64,000 nt of DNA, taken from assembly GCF_018760365.1 (NCBI RefSeq), contig NZ_JAHIAB010000011.1:62001-126000 (forward strand), written 5' to 3'. Position numbers and translations under genes: made by a program. Below the pieces are notes generated by a model. It saw only the letters and a program-made list of their open reading frames with translations. It had not been told where the DNA came from and made no database searches. The DNA comes from Pseudooceanicola endophyticus. Lineage in GTDB: Bacteria; Pseudomonadota; Alphaproteobacteria; Rhodobacterales; Rhodobacteraceae. Positions 1 through 8,534 of this stretch are shown in pieces (within the stretch, counting starts at the first letter, position 1; every line of letters begins with the position of its first letter).

Positions 1-391
1 GCGGAACCGAGCCGAAGACCCGGCTGGCCATGGAATTGCTGCCGGAGCGTCCGACGCAGATCATCCGCGCGCCCTTGGCCCTGGTGATCTCGAGGATCAG
101 TTCGACCACCTGGCCGTAACGGATCTCGGCGGTGGCCTCGACGCCGGCGGCGGTGCATTGCGCCAGCGCCGGGGTCAGGATCGCCTCCTGGGCGCGGGCC
201 ATTTCCTGCTTGCGGCGGCCGTGGCGCTCCTCGACCTCCTGCGGGGTGAGGAAGGAATAGGGCGACCATTCCAGCACATGCACGATGTGCAGCGCCGCCC
301 CCGATTTGCTGGCCCTGTCGATGGCATAGGCCAGAACTGTCTTGCTGTCGTCGTCGCTCTCGTAGGCAACAACGATTATCTCTTTCGTCAT
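1..391 (-). CDS. Universal stress protein (UspA family), C-terminus beyond the window
   Basis: The reverse-strand frame starts with ATG at 391 (MTKEIIVVAYESDDDSK) behind an AAGGGGAG ribosome site and stays open to base 1, so the 3' end is missing. It reads as a single Usp alpha/beta domain: a hydrophobic first strand, an acidic loop, and near the edge GRSG-(9 residues)-GS, which fits the G-2x-G-9x-G(S/T) nucleotide-binding motif of ATP-binding Usp proteins. Such proteins are cytoplasmic and support survival under stress or starvation. The exact trigger cannot be read here. The family call is firm; the full length is unknown. Confidence 0.85.
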   Translation of the reverse strand, partial: MTKEIIVVAYESDDDSKTVLAYAIDRASKSGAALHIVHVLEWSPYSFLTPQEVEERHGRRKQEMARAQEAILTPALAQCTAAGVEATAEIRYGQVVELILEITRAKGARMICVGRSGSNSMASRVFGSVP

Positions 392-869
392 TGAAGTGAC
401 TCCCCTTATAAAACCGGGCCCTGTCTTGTGGCTCTGCCTCCCGCAGGAGGCGGCAGTCGGGTCCCGTTTCCGCGGACGATGCCGCATGTGCCAAGCCTGC
501 CTTGCAGGCTTCCCCTTTGTCATTTTTTTTCGCCGCCATGTCCGTCTGGCATGGTACGAACGCGGCCTGTTTCAGCTCTCTCCTTCCGGGCTGCCCCGAT
601 TGGCGGGCACTCACTGGATTTTGCTGAGGCGGTCAATGGGAATCGCCCGCGCCGGCCTGCGACCAAGGCACAGGTCCGGCGGGGGGACCGGTCGAATTTT
701 CGATAAACGGAATTTGCGCGGCGGCGGGAACTGGTCTAATCAGACTCCTGACGGCCCAGAAGGCCCGTTCCTTTCAAGAATTCATGCTTGGTGCTGTGGG
801 AGCATCGGGGTGGCGGAGGGTAACGGGTGAGGCCGACCCTCCGTTCTTGTTTGGCGTGCCAGGGGGGCC
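392..869. other. Long intergenic stretch with a plus-strand terminator-like hairpin
   Basis: This 478-base gap lies between two minus-strand genes. Short frames inside it have atypical, Pro/Arg-rich translations and I do not accept them as genes. The only structure that stands out is an 8-bp perfect hairpin (CGGAGGGT at 814-821, ACCCTCCG at 836-843) followed on the plus strand by TTCTTGTTT. That polarity fits termination of plus-strand transcription, although no plus-strand gene precedes it. On the minus strand the hairpin is not followed by a T-run. Confidence 0.4.
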
Positions 870-1265
870 TCAGAACAGGCCCAGCACGAAGCCGATCACG
901 GTCGGCCCCAGCACCGCGTAGCCCCCGTCGATCAGGATCAGCCGCCAGGCCCGCATGGCGTGGGTGTAGGACATGGCCATCCAGGGGGTGACCAGGAACA
1001 GGCCCAGCAGCGCGCCGGTCAGCGCCCCCTGCCAGGGGCCGTGGATCGGAGTCAGCGCCACCAGCTCGTGCAGCACGATCGCGGTCAGCAACATGGTCAG
1101 GAAGGCCAGGAAATACGGCAGGGTGTCCCGGGCATTGCGCGGGGCGCCGCGCCGGTCGCAGGGCACGCCCGAGGCCAGGCGCCACTGCTGGCGGAAGCTG
1201 CGGTACCATACGGTGCCGACGGCGGATCCGACGAGGGCCGACAGGATGATTGCAACGACGTCCAT
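870..1265 (-). CDS. DUF1761-like small membrane protein
   Basis: This encodes 131 residues, with ATG at 1265 behind GGGAGGAG. The protein has an N-terminal hydrophobic segment (MDVVAIILSALVGSAVGTVWY), a charged cytoplasmic loop, then about three more hydrophobic segments; the short first segment followed by a W-Y pair and the later PWMAMSYTHAMRAW stretch resemble DUF1761 proteins. Function is unknown for that family. It stands alone between the stress-protein gene and uppP, with a dispersed double-hairpin element on its upstream side. Family assignment is by eye and moderate; membrane location is clear. Confidence 0.6.
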   Translation of the reverse strand: MDVVAIILSALVGSAVGTVWYRSFRQQWRLASGVPCDRRGAPRNARDTLPYFLAFLTMLLTAIVLHELVALTPIHGPWQGALTGALLGLFLVTPWMAMSYTHAMRAWRLILIDGGYAVLGPTVIGFVLGLF

Positions 1266-1351
1266 GCGCTCCTCCCGAGCGGGTCTTTGGGATGTCTTTA
1301 TGCAATCTTAGGATGAATTCGCACAAGGGAATTCTTGTGGCCGGTCGAGGC

Positions 1352-1416
1352 GGGGGCGCTGCCCCCGTCGCGCCCCTTCGGGGGCGCGACTCCCCCGGGA
1401 TATTTCCGGCCAGATG
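1352..1416 (-). repeat. Dispersed double-hairpin element, copy A
   Basis: On the minus strand this reads CATCTGGCCGGAAATATCCC, then GGGGGAGTC with a 10-bp stem (GTCGCGCCCC, TTCG loop, GGGGCGCGAC), then the palindrome GGGGGCAGCGCCCCC. The same modular sequence recurs at 35777, 39573 and 46552. It lies 25 bases beyond the stop of uppP in the same orientation, so it may act as a transcription terminator or RNA-stabilising end. Confidence 0.75.
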
Positions 1417-1441
1417 AACGAGCCGGTCCCGGGGAGCAGGG

Positions 1442-2239
1442 TCAGGCGAGGGTGCCGGCGGAGGCAAGCGCCAGCAGCAGGCCGCCGAAGATCAGGCGGT
1501 AGATCGCGAAGGAGGTGAAGCGGTGGGTCTGGATGAAGCCCAGCAGCCATTTCACCGCGATGAAGGCGGTCACGGTCGAGAAGACCACGGCGACGATCAG
1601 GGCCGTCCAGTCCTCGTGCACGATGCCGCCGTCCTTGATCTGCGAGAGCAGTTCGAAGCCCGAGGCGGCGTACATGGTCGGGATGCCGACGAGGAAGGCG
1701 AATTCGGTCGCGGCGGGGCGGTTCGAGGTGCCCAGCAGCATGGCGATGAAGATCGTCGTCGCCGAGCGCGAGGTGCCCGGGAAGACTCCGGCGACGATCT
1801 GCGCGATGCCCACGGCGATGGCCACCGTCCAGGTGATCCGGGCGCGGTCGGGCAGGCGGGCGGCGACGGTTTCCGCCAGGATCATCCAGACGCCGCCGAT
1901 CACCAGCGCCCAGGCGACGGGGGTGATCCGGGTCGGCAGTTCGAAGCCCATCTTCTTGACGATGAGGCCGAGGACGCAGGTGATCACGAAGGCGACGATG
2001 ATCTTCTGAAGATAGTCGCGGGCCTCGGGATCGGACCAGCCGGTCAGCAGGCTGACGATGCGTTTCCAGTAGATCAGCGTCACCGCCAGGATCGCGCCGG
2101 CCTGGATGACCACGTTGAAGAGTTCGGAGCGTTCGCCCAGCCAGTGCTCGGCGATGATCAGGTGGCCGGTGGAGGAGATCGGCAGAAATTCCGTGATCCC
2201 CTCGATGATGCCAAGGAGGGCGGCGTTGATGAAATCCAT
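1442..2239 (-). CDS. uppP: Undecaprenyl-diphosphatase UppP (BacA)
   Basis: This 265-aa polytopic membrane protein dephosphorylates undecaprenyl diphosphate to the monophosphate that carries cell-wall and polysaccharide precursors. The family's two signatures are present: EGITEFLPISSTGHLI near the N-terminus and PGTSRSATT in the middle, and the length is typical. The start ATG at 2239 is the natural one (MDFINAALLGIIEG). The upstream minus-strand neighbour is a DedA-PAP2 fusion that probably works on the same lipid. The gap between the two is about 490 bases, so uppP probably has its own promoter. A double-hairpin element follows its stop. Confidence 0.95.
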   Translation of the reverse strand: MDFINAALLGIIEGITEFLPISSTGHLIIAEHWLGERSELFNVVIQAGAILAVTLIYWKRIVSLLTGWSDPEARDYLQKIIVAFVITCVLGLIVKKMGFELPTRITPVAWALVIGGVWMILAETVAARLPDRARITWTVAIAVGIAQIVAGVFPGTSRSATTIFIAMLLGTSNRPAATEFAFLVGIPTMYAASGFELLSQIKDGGIVHEDWTALIVAVVFSTVTAFIAVKWLLGFIQTHRFTSFAIYRLIFGGLLLALASAGTLA

Positions 2240-2725
2240 GGATGTATGATCCTGTGTGCTGCAAATCCGGTCGGGCCGGGACGGGTGCGAACCGCAGGTT
2301 TCCCGAGCCTCCCGGGAACTCGTAATGCGCGAATGCGCGGGGGGCTACTGTGCCGTGCGGGGATCGGCGGCAGGGCCCTGCCGGCCCGGCGGCTGCTGCG
2401 ACGGGGGCGGGGCGGGGCAGGGGATGGCCCCCGGGGGCGAGGAACCCAGCAAAGGGGCCCGCCGCGCCCCTTCATATGTCATTCGTGGAATGCATTGGCC
2501 CAATATATACTGGTTTTGCCGGGGGCGCGCTGCGGGCAGGGCCCCGACCGGGGTCCGGACCGGACCGGGGGCGGGGCGCGGGCCCGGGGGCTTGGGATGC
2601 GGGGCGGCGGGAGACGGAGCGGGGCGTGCGATCACGCAGCTTTGACCGGCTGCCCGAATTTGGGGCGCTGCTGCGGGCCAAAGCCCAGGCCGGTGCCGGG
2701 GCTTTGGCCTCTGGGGGCCGGGTCC
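2240..2725. other. Intergenic stretch upstream of uppP
   Basis: This 486-base, very GC-rich gap contains one AT-rich island near 2500-2515 (CCAATATATACTGG), which may be promoter DNA for uppP. I see no convincing coding frame, tRNA or terminator here. Confidence 0.4.
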
Positions 2726-4738
2726 TCAGGTTGCGGGAAGGCGCAGGAGGTGCAGCGGACCGCTGACTTGCCAGCGCGTGCCGAACAGATCGGTGGTGCC
2801 TCGGGCGTCGGGCCGGGGCAGGAGCTGGTCGCGACCGCCGAGCGCCAGCAGCAGCGCGTTCTGTGCGGCCTCGGGGGTCCAGGTCTCAAGCGGGCCGTCG
2901 GGGGCCAGCGCCAGGGCCAGCACCGGGGCGCCCGTCGGGGTTCGTCCGGCCTGCCAGATCCGCAGCAGGCTGTGGCCGTCGGCGCTGCGCAGGGTCAGGT
3001 CGGCCGGGCGCGCGGCATGGAAGGCGAAGGCGGCGGTGGCGCCGGCGCGGGGCCGCCCGCCGATGTCCTGGCGCAGTGCCGCGACGACCGATTGCAGGCC
3101 GGGCCGGGGCACCTCGGTCCAGCCGTGGCGCTGCAGGATCGCGGCCAGCGCCGCGGCGGGCGCGCCTTCGCTTACTACTGAGACCGGCGGCAGGTCGGCG
3201 CCGTCCAGGGTCACGACCTGCAGCGGCAGGCGGCCGTCGGTGATCGCGCCGGCCAGGTCGGCGTAGCTTGTGTCGGCGCGGGCGGGCTGGTCGCGCAGCG
3301 GCGGCTGGTGGCTGGCGCCCAGCCAGATCGCCCCGGCCAGCCCGGCCAGCACCACGGGCAGCGCCAGCAGGGGCAGGGGCCTGCGGGATGGCAGAGGCCC
3401 GCGCAGCGCCTCGGCCAGGCCGAAGCCGATGACCATCCAGATCGCCCCGACCAGCCAGCCGTTCAGCACGTCCGAGAGGTAGTGCTCGACCAGGTAGACG
3501 CGGGTCAGCCCGAGGGTCAGCGCGGTGCCGACACCGGCGACGATGGCGAAGGTCGGGCCGATCAGCCGCTCTCTCCAGAGCACCAGGAACAGGCTGGCGT
3601 AAAGCGCGACCGAGATCGCGGCATGGCCGGAGGGGAAGCTGTTGGAGGTTTCCAGGAAGTACCCGATCTCGGGGCGGGCACGCCCAAAGGCGAGCTTCAG
3701 CAGCGTGACGGTGAGCGCATCGCCCAGCACCGAGACGGCAAAGCCCAGGGCGGCGGCGCGCCGTCCCCAGAGCCAAAGCCCGGCGATGGCGGCCAGGGTG
3801 ACGGTGGTGGAGACGGGCACGTGGCCCAGCTGGGTCAGCGCTCCGGCCAGGGCCAGCCCGACGGGCGACCAGTAGGCCTGCGCCAGGTTCGAGACCCGAT
3901 GGTCCAGCGCCGCCGTCTCGGGGAACAGCGCCAGGTCGAGCGCGCCATCGATGAAGAGGCCGGTGAGATAGATCAGCAGCACCGCCAGCGCGGTGGCCAG
4001 CAGGCCGCCGCCATGGCCGGGATCCAGCCGGCGGGCCAGGACCCGGGCGAGGCGCGGAAACCGCGCGGCCAGGTGGCGCGTGGGCGGCCAGGCCGACAAC
4101 CGCTGGCGCAGGTCGGTCATGAAGCCCAGCAGGGCCGGTCCGCCGCGTCGGATCTGCCGGGTGATGATCCAGGTCACCGCCGTCACCAGCGCCAGCAGCC
4201 CCAGCGGAAGCACCAGGCGCGGCAGGTAGGGGGTGATCCGGGCCAGGATGTCTCCGGCGGCATAGCCCATGGCGACATGGACCAGCGCGTAGATCATGGC
4301 GCCGAGGATGTTCCAGATCACGAAGGTGCGGCGCGCCATCCCCGAGAGCGCGGCGGCCATGGCGGCAAAGCCGGTGACCGGCCCCAGGAAATGCCCGATC
4401 ACCAGGGCCAGGGCGCCGCGCCGGCGCACCAGCTCTTGGGCGCGCTGGAAGGTCCGGTTGCGCGACAGGCCCGTCAGCCGGCTGCCAAGCCAGCGGGCGG
4501 AATGCCAGCTGGCCTCGCCGCCCAGAACCGCACCGATGGCGACGAACCAGGCCAGGTCGAAGAAATCGAGCTGCCCCAGGCGCACCAGCGAGCCGCCGGC
4601 ATCCACGATCAGCGTGCCGGGCACGATGACGCCGGTCAGCCACCAGCCCTCCAGCAGGGAGGCGCAGCCGATGATCCAGTAGGCCCAGATGCCGAGGGAC
4701 TCCAGCGTGGGCAGAAGGTGGCTGACGATGCTGTGCAT
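2726..4738 (-). CDS. DedA - PAP2 phosphatase - LssY_C fusion membrane protein
   Basis: This encodes 670 residues in three parts. Residues 1-200 form a DedA (SNARE-associated) transporter domain (MHSIVSHLLPTLESLG..., EGWWLTGVIVPGT). Residues of about 250-450 form a PAP2 lipid phosphatase with KLAFGRARP, FPSGHAA and TRVYLVEHYLSD, the three PAP2 motifs with their Arg and His residues. The last ~190 residues resemble the LssY C-terminal domain. DedA proteins are now known as C55-phosphate flippases and PAP2 enzymes can cleave C55-PP, so a combined dephosphorylate-and-flip role is plausible; that is inference. The start at 4738 begins the DedA segment directly; an in-frame start further upstream would add a Pro-rich tail. 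The gene is divergent from the MFS gene. Confidence 0.85.
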   Translation of the reverse strand: MHSIVSHLLPTLESLGIWAYWIIGCASLLEGWWLTGVIVPGTLIVDAGGSLVRLGQLDFFDLAWFVAIGAVLGGEASWHSARWLGSRLTGLSRNRTFQRAQELVRRRGALALVIGHFLGPVTGFAAMAAALSGMARRTFVIWNILGAMIYALVHVAMGYAAGDILARITPYLPRLVLPLGLLALVTAVTWIITRQIRRGGPALLGFMTDLRQRLSAWPPTRHLAARFPRLARVLARRLDPGHGGGLLATALAVLLIYLTGLFIDGALDLALFPETAALDHRVSNLAQAYWSPVGLALAGALTQLGHVPVSTTVTLAAIAGLWLWGRRAAALGFAVSVLGDALTVTLLKLAFGRARPEIGYFLETSNSFPSGHAAISVALYASLFLVLWRERLIGPTFAIVAGVGTALTLGLTRVYLVEHYLSDVLNGWLVGAIWMVIGFGLAEALRGPLPSRRPLPLLALPVVLAGLAGAIWLGASHQPPLRDQPARADTSYADLAGAITDGRLPLQVVTLDGADLPPVSVVSEGAPAAALAAILQRHGWTEVPRPGLQSVVAALRQDIGGRPRAGATAAFAFHAARPADLTLRSADGHSLLRIWQAGRTPTGAPVLALALAPDGPLETWTPEAAQNALLLALGGRDQLLPRPDARGTTDLFGTRWQVSGPLHLLRLPAT

Positions 4739-4872
4739 GAACGGGTCCGGGCAGGGGGGCTTTGGGACCCAAGCTAGGGTGCCCGGGCCGGGGATGCCAG
4801 AGCGCGGGATCCCGGGGATTGCGATCCGCCGGGCGCGAGGCGATGGTTCCGGCAACAGCAGCAGGAGCCTTC

Positions 4873-6060
4873 ATGCGACTTTTCCCTGGCCGCCGCACCG
4901 CCGGTATTCCCGCCCCGGTCTGGATCCTGGGGCTGGTCAGCCTGCTGATGGATGTCTCCTCCGAGATGGTCCAGAGCCTGATGCCGCTTTACCTGGCCGG
5001 CACGCTGGGCGCCTCGGCGCTGGCAATCGGCGCGATCGAGGGGCTGGCGGTCGCGGTGGCGACGGCGACGAAATACATCGCCGGCCTGCTGTCGGACCAC
5101 GGGCCGGGGCCGAAGAAGCTGGCCGTGCTGGGCTACGGGCTGGCGGCGCTGTCGCGGCTGCTGCTGCCGATGGCGGCCAGTGTCGACACGGTGGTGATCG
5201 CGCGCGCGGTGGATCGGGTCGGCAAGGGCATCCGGGGGGCGCCGCGCGACGCGATCATCGCCGCCGTCACCCCGCCCGGGATCCGCGGTGCCAGTTTCGG
5301 CCTTCGCAAGTCGCTGGACACGGTGGGCGGTTTTGCCGGGCCGCTGCTGGCGGTCGCGGCCATGGCCGCGCTGGCGGGCAATATCCGGGGCGTCTTCTGG
5401 CTGGCGGTGATCCCGGCGGCGCTGGCGGTGCTGCTGCTGGCGCTGCGGGTTCCCGAAACCGCACGGCCCGAGGCGAAGACCCCGTTCCGCCTGGCCGAGG
5501 CGCTGCGTCTGAACCGGGCGGTCTGGGGCGTGATCGCGCTGGCAAGCCTGCTGATGCTGGCCCGCTTCAGCGAGGCCTTCGTACTGCTGAAGGCGCTGGA
5601 TGCCGGGATGGCGGCGACCTGGGTGCCGCTGGCGCTGGTGCTGATGCACGCGGTCTACGGGCTTGCGGCCTACCCGGTGGGCAAAAGATCGGACCGCACG
5701 GGAGTGCGGGGGTTGCTGATCCTCAGCCTCGGCTTCCTGATGGCGGCGCATGTGGTGCTGGCGCTGTCGGGCTCGGTCTGGGCCTTCCTGCTGGGCACGG
5801 TGTTCTGGGGCCTGCACATGGGCTTTTCGCAGGGCCTGCTGGGGGCGATGATCGCGGGCGCGACGCCGCCTGCGCTGAAAGGCAGCGCCTTCGGCACCTT
5901 CAACCTTGTGACCGGGGGCGTGCTGCTGCTGGGCAATGTCGCCGCCGGCGCGCTCTGGAGCGGTTTCGGCCCCGCCGCGCCCTTCTGGGCGGGGGCGGTG
6001 CTGTCGCTGGCGGCGCTGCTCTGGCTGCTCTCTCAGCGCTCTTCGGCGCCGTCCAGATAG
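4873..6060 (+). CDS. MFS transporter
   Basis: This 395-aa major facilitator protein has about 12 hydrophobic segments. Residue stretches DRVGKGIRGAPRDA and GLRKSLDTVGGFAGP mark a subgroup whose substrate is usually unknown. ATG at 4873 follows CAGGAGCC; an in-frame start upstream at 4762 would add a basic, unlikely leader. The gene is divergent from the DedA-PAP2 gene. Its last 28 bases overlap tail-to-tail with the aminomutase gene. Substrate is not predictable from sequence alone. Confidence 0.85.
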   Translation: MRLFPGRRTAGIPAPVWILGLVSLLMDVSSEMVQSLMPLYLAGTLGASALAIGAIEGLAVAVATATKYIAGLLSDHGPGPKKLAVLGYGLAALSRLLLPMAASVDTVVIARAVDRVGKGIRGAPRDAIIAAVTPPGIRGASFGLRKSLDTVGGFAGPLLAVAAMAALAGNIRGVFWLAVIPAALAVLLLALRVPETARPEAKTPFRLAEALRLNRAVWGVIALASLLMLARFSEAFVLLKALDAGMAATWVPLALVLMHAVYGLAAYPVGKRSDRTGVRGLLILSLGFLMAAHVVLALSGSVWAFLLGTVFWGLHMGFSQGLLGAMIAGATPPALKGSAFGTFNLVTGGVLLLGNVAAGALWSGFGPAAPFWAGAVLSLAALLWLLSQRSSAPSR

Positions 6061-7091
6061 GGGTGGCAGGCGCCGTGCCGGTCGCGCATCCGGTAGCGGG
6101 CGCCGTCCTGCGACACCACCGCGCCCCGCGCCAGCGGCACCTTGCCGGCGCCGCCCGGCAGGTCCAGCACGTAATGCGGGATGCACAGGCCCGAATGGTG
6201 CGCCCGCAGCGCCTCGATCAGGTCCTGCCCCTCGGCAATCGAGGTGCGGAAATGCCCGGTGCCACGCGCCAGGTCGCCGTGGTGCAGGTAGTAGGGCTTC
6301 ACCCGGTTGCGCAGCAGCGCCTTGAACAGCCGCCCCAGCACTTCTTCTGAATCGTTGATCCCCTTCAGCAGCACCGACTGGCTGAGCATCGGGATGCCCC
6401 GCCCGACGATCCGGGCGATGGCGGCGCAGGCGGCCTCGGTCAGCTCGTCGGGGTGGTTGACGTGCAGCACCACGAAGGCGGTGGGGCCTGCGGTCAGCGC
6501 GTCCAGCAGATCCTCGCTCACCATCTCGGGGGCGGCGACGGGGACGCGGGTGTGGAATCGGGTCAGGCCGACATGCGGGATCGTGGCCAGATCGCCCAGC
6601 ACCTCGGCCAGCCGGCGCGGCGAGAGGGTCAGGGGGTCGCCGCCGCTGAAGATGACCTCCCAGATCTCCTCATGGGTGCGGATGTAGTCGAGCGCGGCGG
6701 CCCGCTGCGCGGAATCGAGGCCGCGCGACCCCGGCCCGACGCTTTCGCGGCGAAAGCAGAAGCGGCAGTAGACGGCGCAGGTCTTCAGCAGGTTCAGCAG
6801 CACCCGGTCGTCGTAGCGGTGCACCACGCCCGCGACCGGGGAATGGGCGTCATCGCCGATCGGGTCGTCCAGCTCCTGCGGGGTTTCCGAAAGTTCCTCG
6901 GCCGAGGGCAGGTACTGGCGGGCGACGGCGCCCTCGGGATCGGCGTGCAGGATGGTCTCGGACAGGGATTCGGTGACCGAGATCGCGTAGCGGTCGGCCA
7001 CCTGCTGCAGCGCGGGGGTGATCCCGGCGGGCAGCAGACCCAGATCCTCCAGATCGCCCAGAGAGCGGGCGCCCTTCTTCGCACTTGCCAT
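6033..7091 (-). CDS. epmB: Lysine 2,3-aminomutase-like radical SAM protein (EpmB/KamA family)
   Basis: This 352-aa radical-SAM PLP enzyme has the cluster motif CAVYCRFC (Cys105, Cys109, Cys112), followed by FRRESVGP, and the PLP-lysine motif PGGAGK near the C-terminus. The short length and lack of a long KamA C-terminal tail fit EpmB, which makes beta-lysine for modification of elongation factor P, rather than a catabolic KamA. Neither epmA nor efp is adjacent, so the specific role is inferred. ATG at 7091 follows AAGGAAGGCG. The 3' end overlaps the convergent MFS gene by 28 bases. Confidence 0.8.
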   Translation of the reverse strand: MASAKKGARSLGDLEDLGLLPAGITPALQQVADRYAISVTESLSETILHADPEGAVARQYLPSAEELSETPQELDDPIGDDAHSPVAGVVHRYDDRVLLNLLKTCAVYCRFCFRRESVGPGSRGLDSAQRAAALDYIRTHEEIWEVIFSGGDPLTLSPRRLAEVLGDLATIPHVGLTRFHTRVPVAAPEMVSEDLLDALTAGPTAFVVLHVNHPDELTEAACAAIARIVGRGIPMLSQSVLLKGINDSEEVLGRLFKALLRNRVKPYYLHHGDLARGTGHFRTSIAEGQDLIEALRAHHSGLCIPHYVLDLPGGAGKVPLARGAVVSQDGARYRMRDRHGACHPYLDGAEER

Positions 7092-7175
7092 GACGCCTTC
7101 CTTGCGCTGCCCCCGGGGGCCGGGGAAAGCGCGGAATGTACCCTTCCCGCCCAGCGGCGCAAGGGCCGCCGTGGC

Positions 7176-8528
7176 TTACGGTGCGGGCGGGCTCCAGCCG
7201 TCGGTGAGGGTGTCGAGGAAGGCCACGATGTCGCGGACCTCGCTTTCCTCAAGCGCCGGCTGCGCGCCAAGGGGCCGGTCGAAAGGCGGATCCACGGTGT
7301 CGAGATTGCCGCGCAGGTCCTTTGGCAGGTCGCTCGGATCGGCCTGCCCGTAGACCAGCTTCGGATCGGTAGAGCGGTCCACGTAGAAGCGCACGACCTC
7401 GGGCAGGGTGTGGTAGACGCCGTTGTGGAAGAAGGCGCCCCGGGTCGCCACGTTGCGCAGCGAGGGCGTCTTGAAGAGGCCGCAATTGGCGCGCGGCTTC
7501 GCATAGGCATCGTCGCGCATCGGCCCGCAGAGGCCAAGGTCGAACCAGCCGGGATCGGCATTCGCCGGGATCGCCGGGTTGCGGGGCACGCCGAGCGCCT
7601 CGTATTCGTAATCGGTGAAGACCGGCGGGCGGCCATCGGCATCGGCGGTGTCGATGTGGCAGTCGGCGCAGTTGCCCTTCTTCGGATCGTTGAACAGCAC
7701 GCGCCCGCGCTCCTCGGCGGGGGTCAGGGTGGCTTTGCCCGCCAGCCAGGCGTCGTACTTGCTGTCATAGGGGTGGAAGGCCGGATCCTCGACCTGGTAG
7801 CGGGCCAGGGCGAACTCGGCCTCGGCGACCAGCAGGGTGTCGTCCTTCAGGATCTGCGGCCCGAAAAGTGCCGAGAGGCGCGCGCCGTAGCCTGTGCGCA
7901 GATGCGCCGCCAGGGTCGCGGTGTCGGTATTCGCCATCTCGTAGGGGGCCATCAGCGGGCCGTTCGCCTGGGCCTGCAGGGTCGCCGCGCGGCCATCCCA
8001 GAACATGCCGCCCCGGGGCACCATGTTGGCGGCGGCATCGGCACCCTTGGCCTGGGTCGGCGCCAGGGTGGCGACGGCCAGCGTGCCGGTGGCGGGGGCC
8101 TGGGTGTTGCCGGAAACCGCCATCGGGCTGGCTTCGCCCTGTTCGTCGGCCTCGCTCACGGGCCCGACCGAGAAGGGTGGCGTGCGGTCGCGATAGGTCA
8201 GGGACGGTACGGCGCGGAAGCCGGGCGCGGTGCCCCCGGGCCCGCCCCGGGCGATCTCGGAGGCGCCAAGGTCGCCCTTCACCACCGCGCTGCCGGGACC
8301 GGGGGCGAAATGGTTGGCCGGGTCGTGGCAGCTGGCGCAGGACATCTCTCCGGTGCCAGACAGATGGGGGTCATGGAACATGTCGCGGCCCATGGCGGCC
8401 ATGGCACTAAGTTTGGTGTCGGCATGGGCGGGCAGGCCCGCGCAGAGGATCAGCAGGGCGGTGGACAGGGAAACCCGCCGCGCCTTTGCGCGACGGGTCC
8501 GGTCCCCGGCAGGGGGCAAGGGGATCAT
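7176..8528 (-). CDS. Di-heme cytochrome c peroxidase / MauG-like protein
   Basis: This encodes 450 residues with a long basic n-region and a hydrophobic signal segment ending near AHA-DTK, so it is exported to the periplasm. Two heme c sites are visible: CASCH (64-68) and CADCH (287-291); the family motif FWDGRA lies between them (about 176-181). This layout matches bacterial di-heme peroxidases and their MauG-like relatives. The start overlaps the ribosome site in the tail of the phosphoesterase gene, six bases downstream of its stop, so the two are co-transcribed. The electron donor and true substrate are unknown. Confidence 0.85.
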   Translation of the reverse strand: MIPLPPAGDRTRRAKARRVSLSTALLILCAGLPAHADTKLSAMAAMGRDMFHDPHLSGTGEMSCASCHDPANHFAPGPGSAVVKGDLGASEIARGGPGGTAPGFRAVPSLTYRDRTPPFSVGPVSEADEQGEASPMAVSGNTQAPATGTLAVATLAPTQAKGADAAANMVPRGGMFWDGRAATLQAQANGPLMAPYEMANTDTATLAAHLRTGYGARLSALFGPQILKDDTLLVAEAEFALARYQVEDPAFHPYDSKYDAWLAGKATLTPAEERGRVLFNDPKKGNCADCHIDTADADGRPPVFTDYEYEALGVPRNPAIPANADPGWFDLGLCGPMRDDAYAKPRANCGLFKTPSLRNVATRGAFFHNGVYHTLPEVVRFYVDRSTDPKLVYGQADPSDLPKDLRGNLDTVDPPFDRPLGAQPALEESEVRDIVAFLDTLTDGWSPPAP

Positions 8529-8534
8529 GCGTCC

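Noticed and set aside
428-706. 92-codon plus-strand frame in the first intergenic gap.
   Set aside because: Pro/Arg-rich composition, no ribosome site and no resemblance to any family.
1523-3181. Long plus-strand frame of 552 codons opposite uppP.
   Set aside because: It runs against uppP and the DedA-PAP2 gene, has low-complexity Gly/Arg/Asp composition typical of antisense GC-rich DNA, and no motif.
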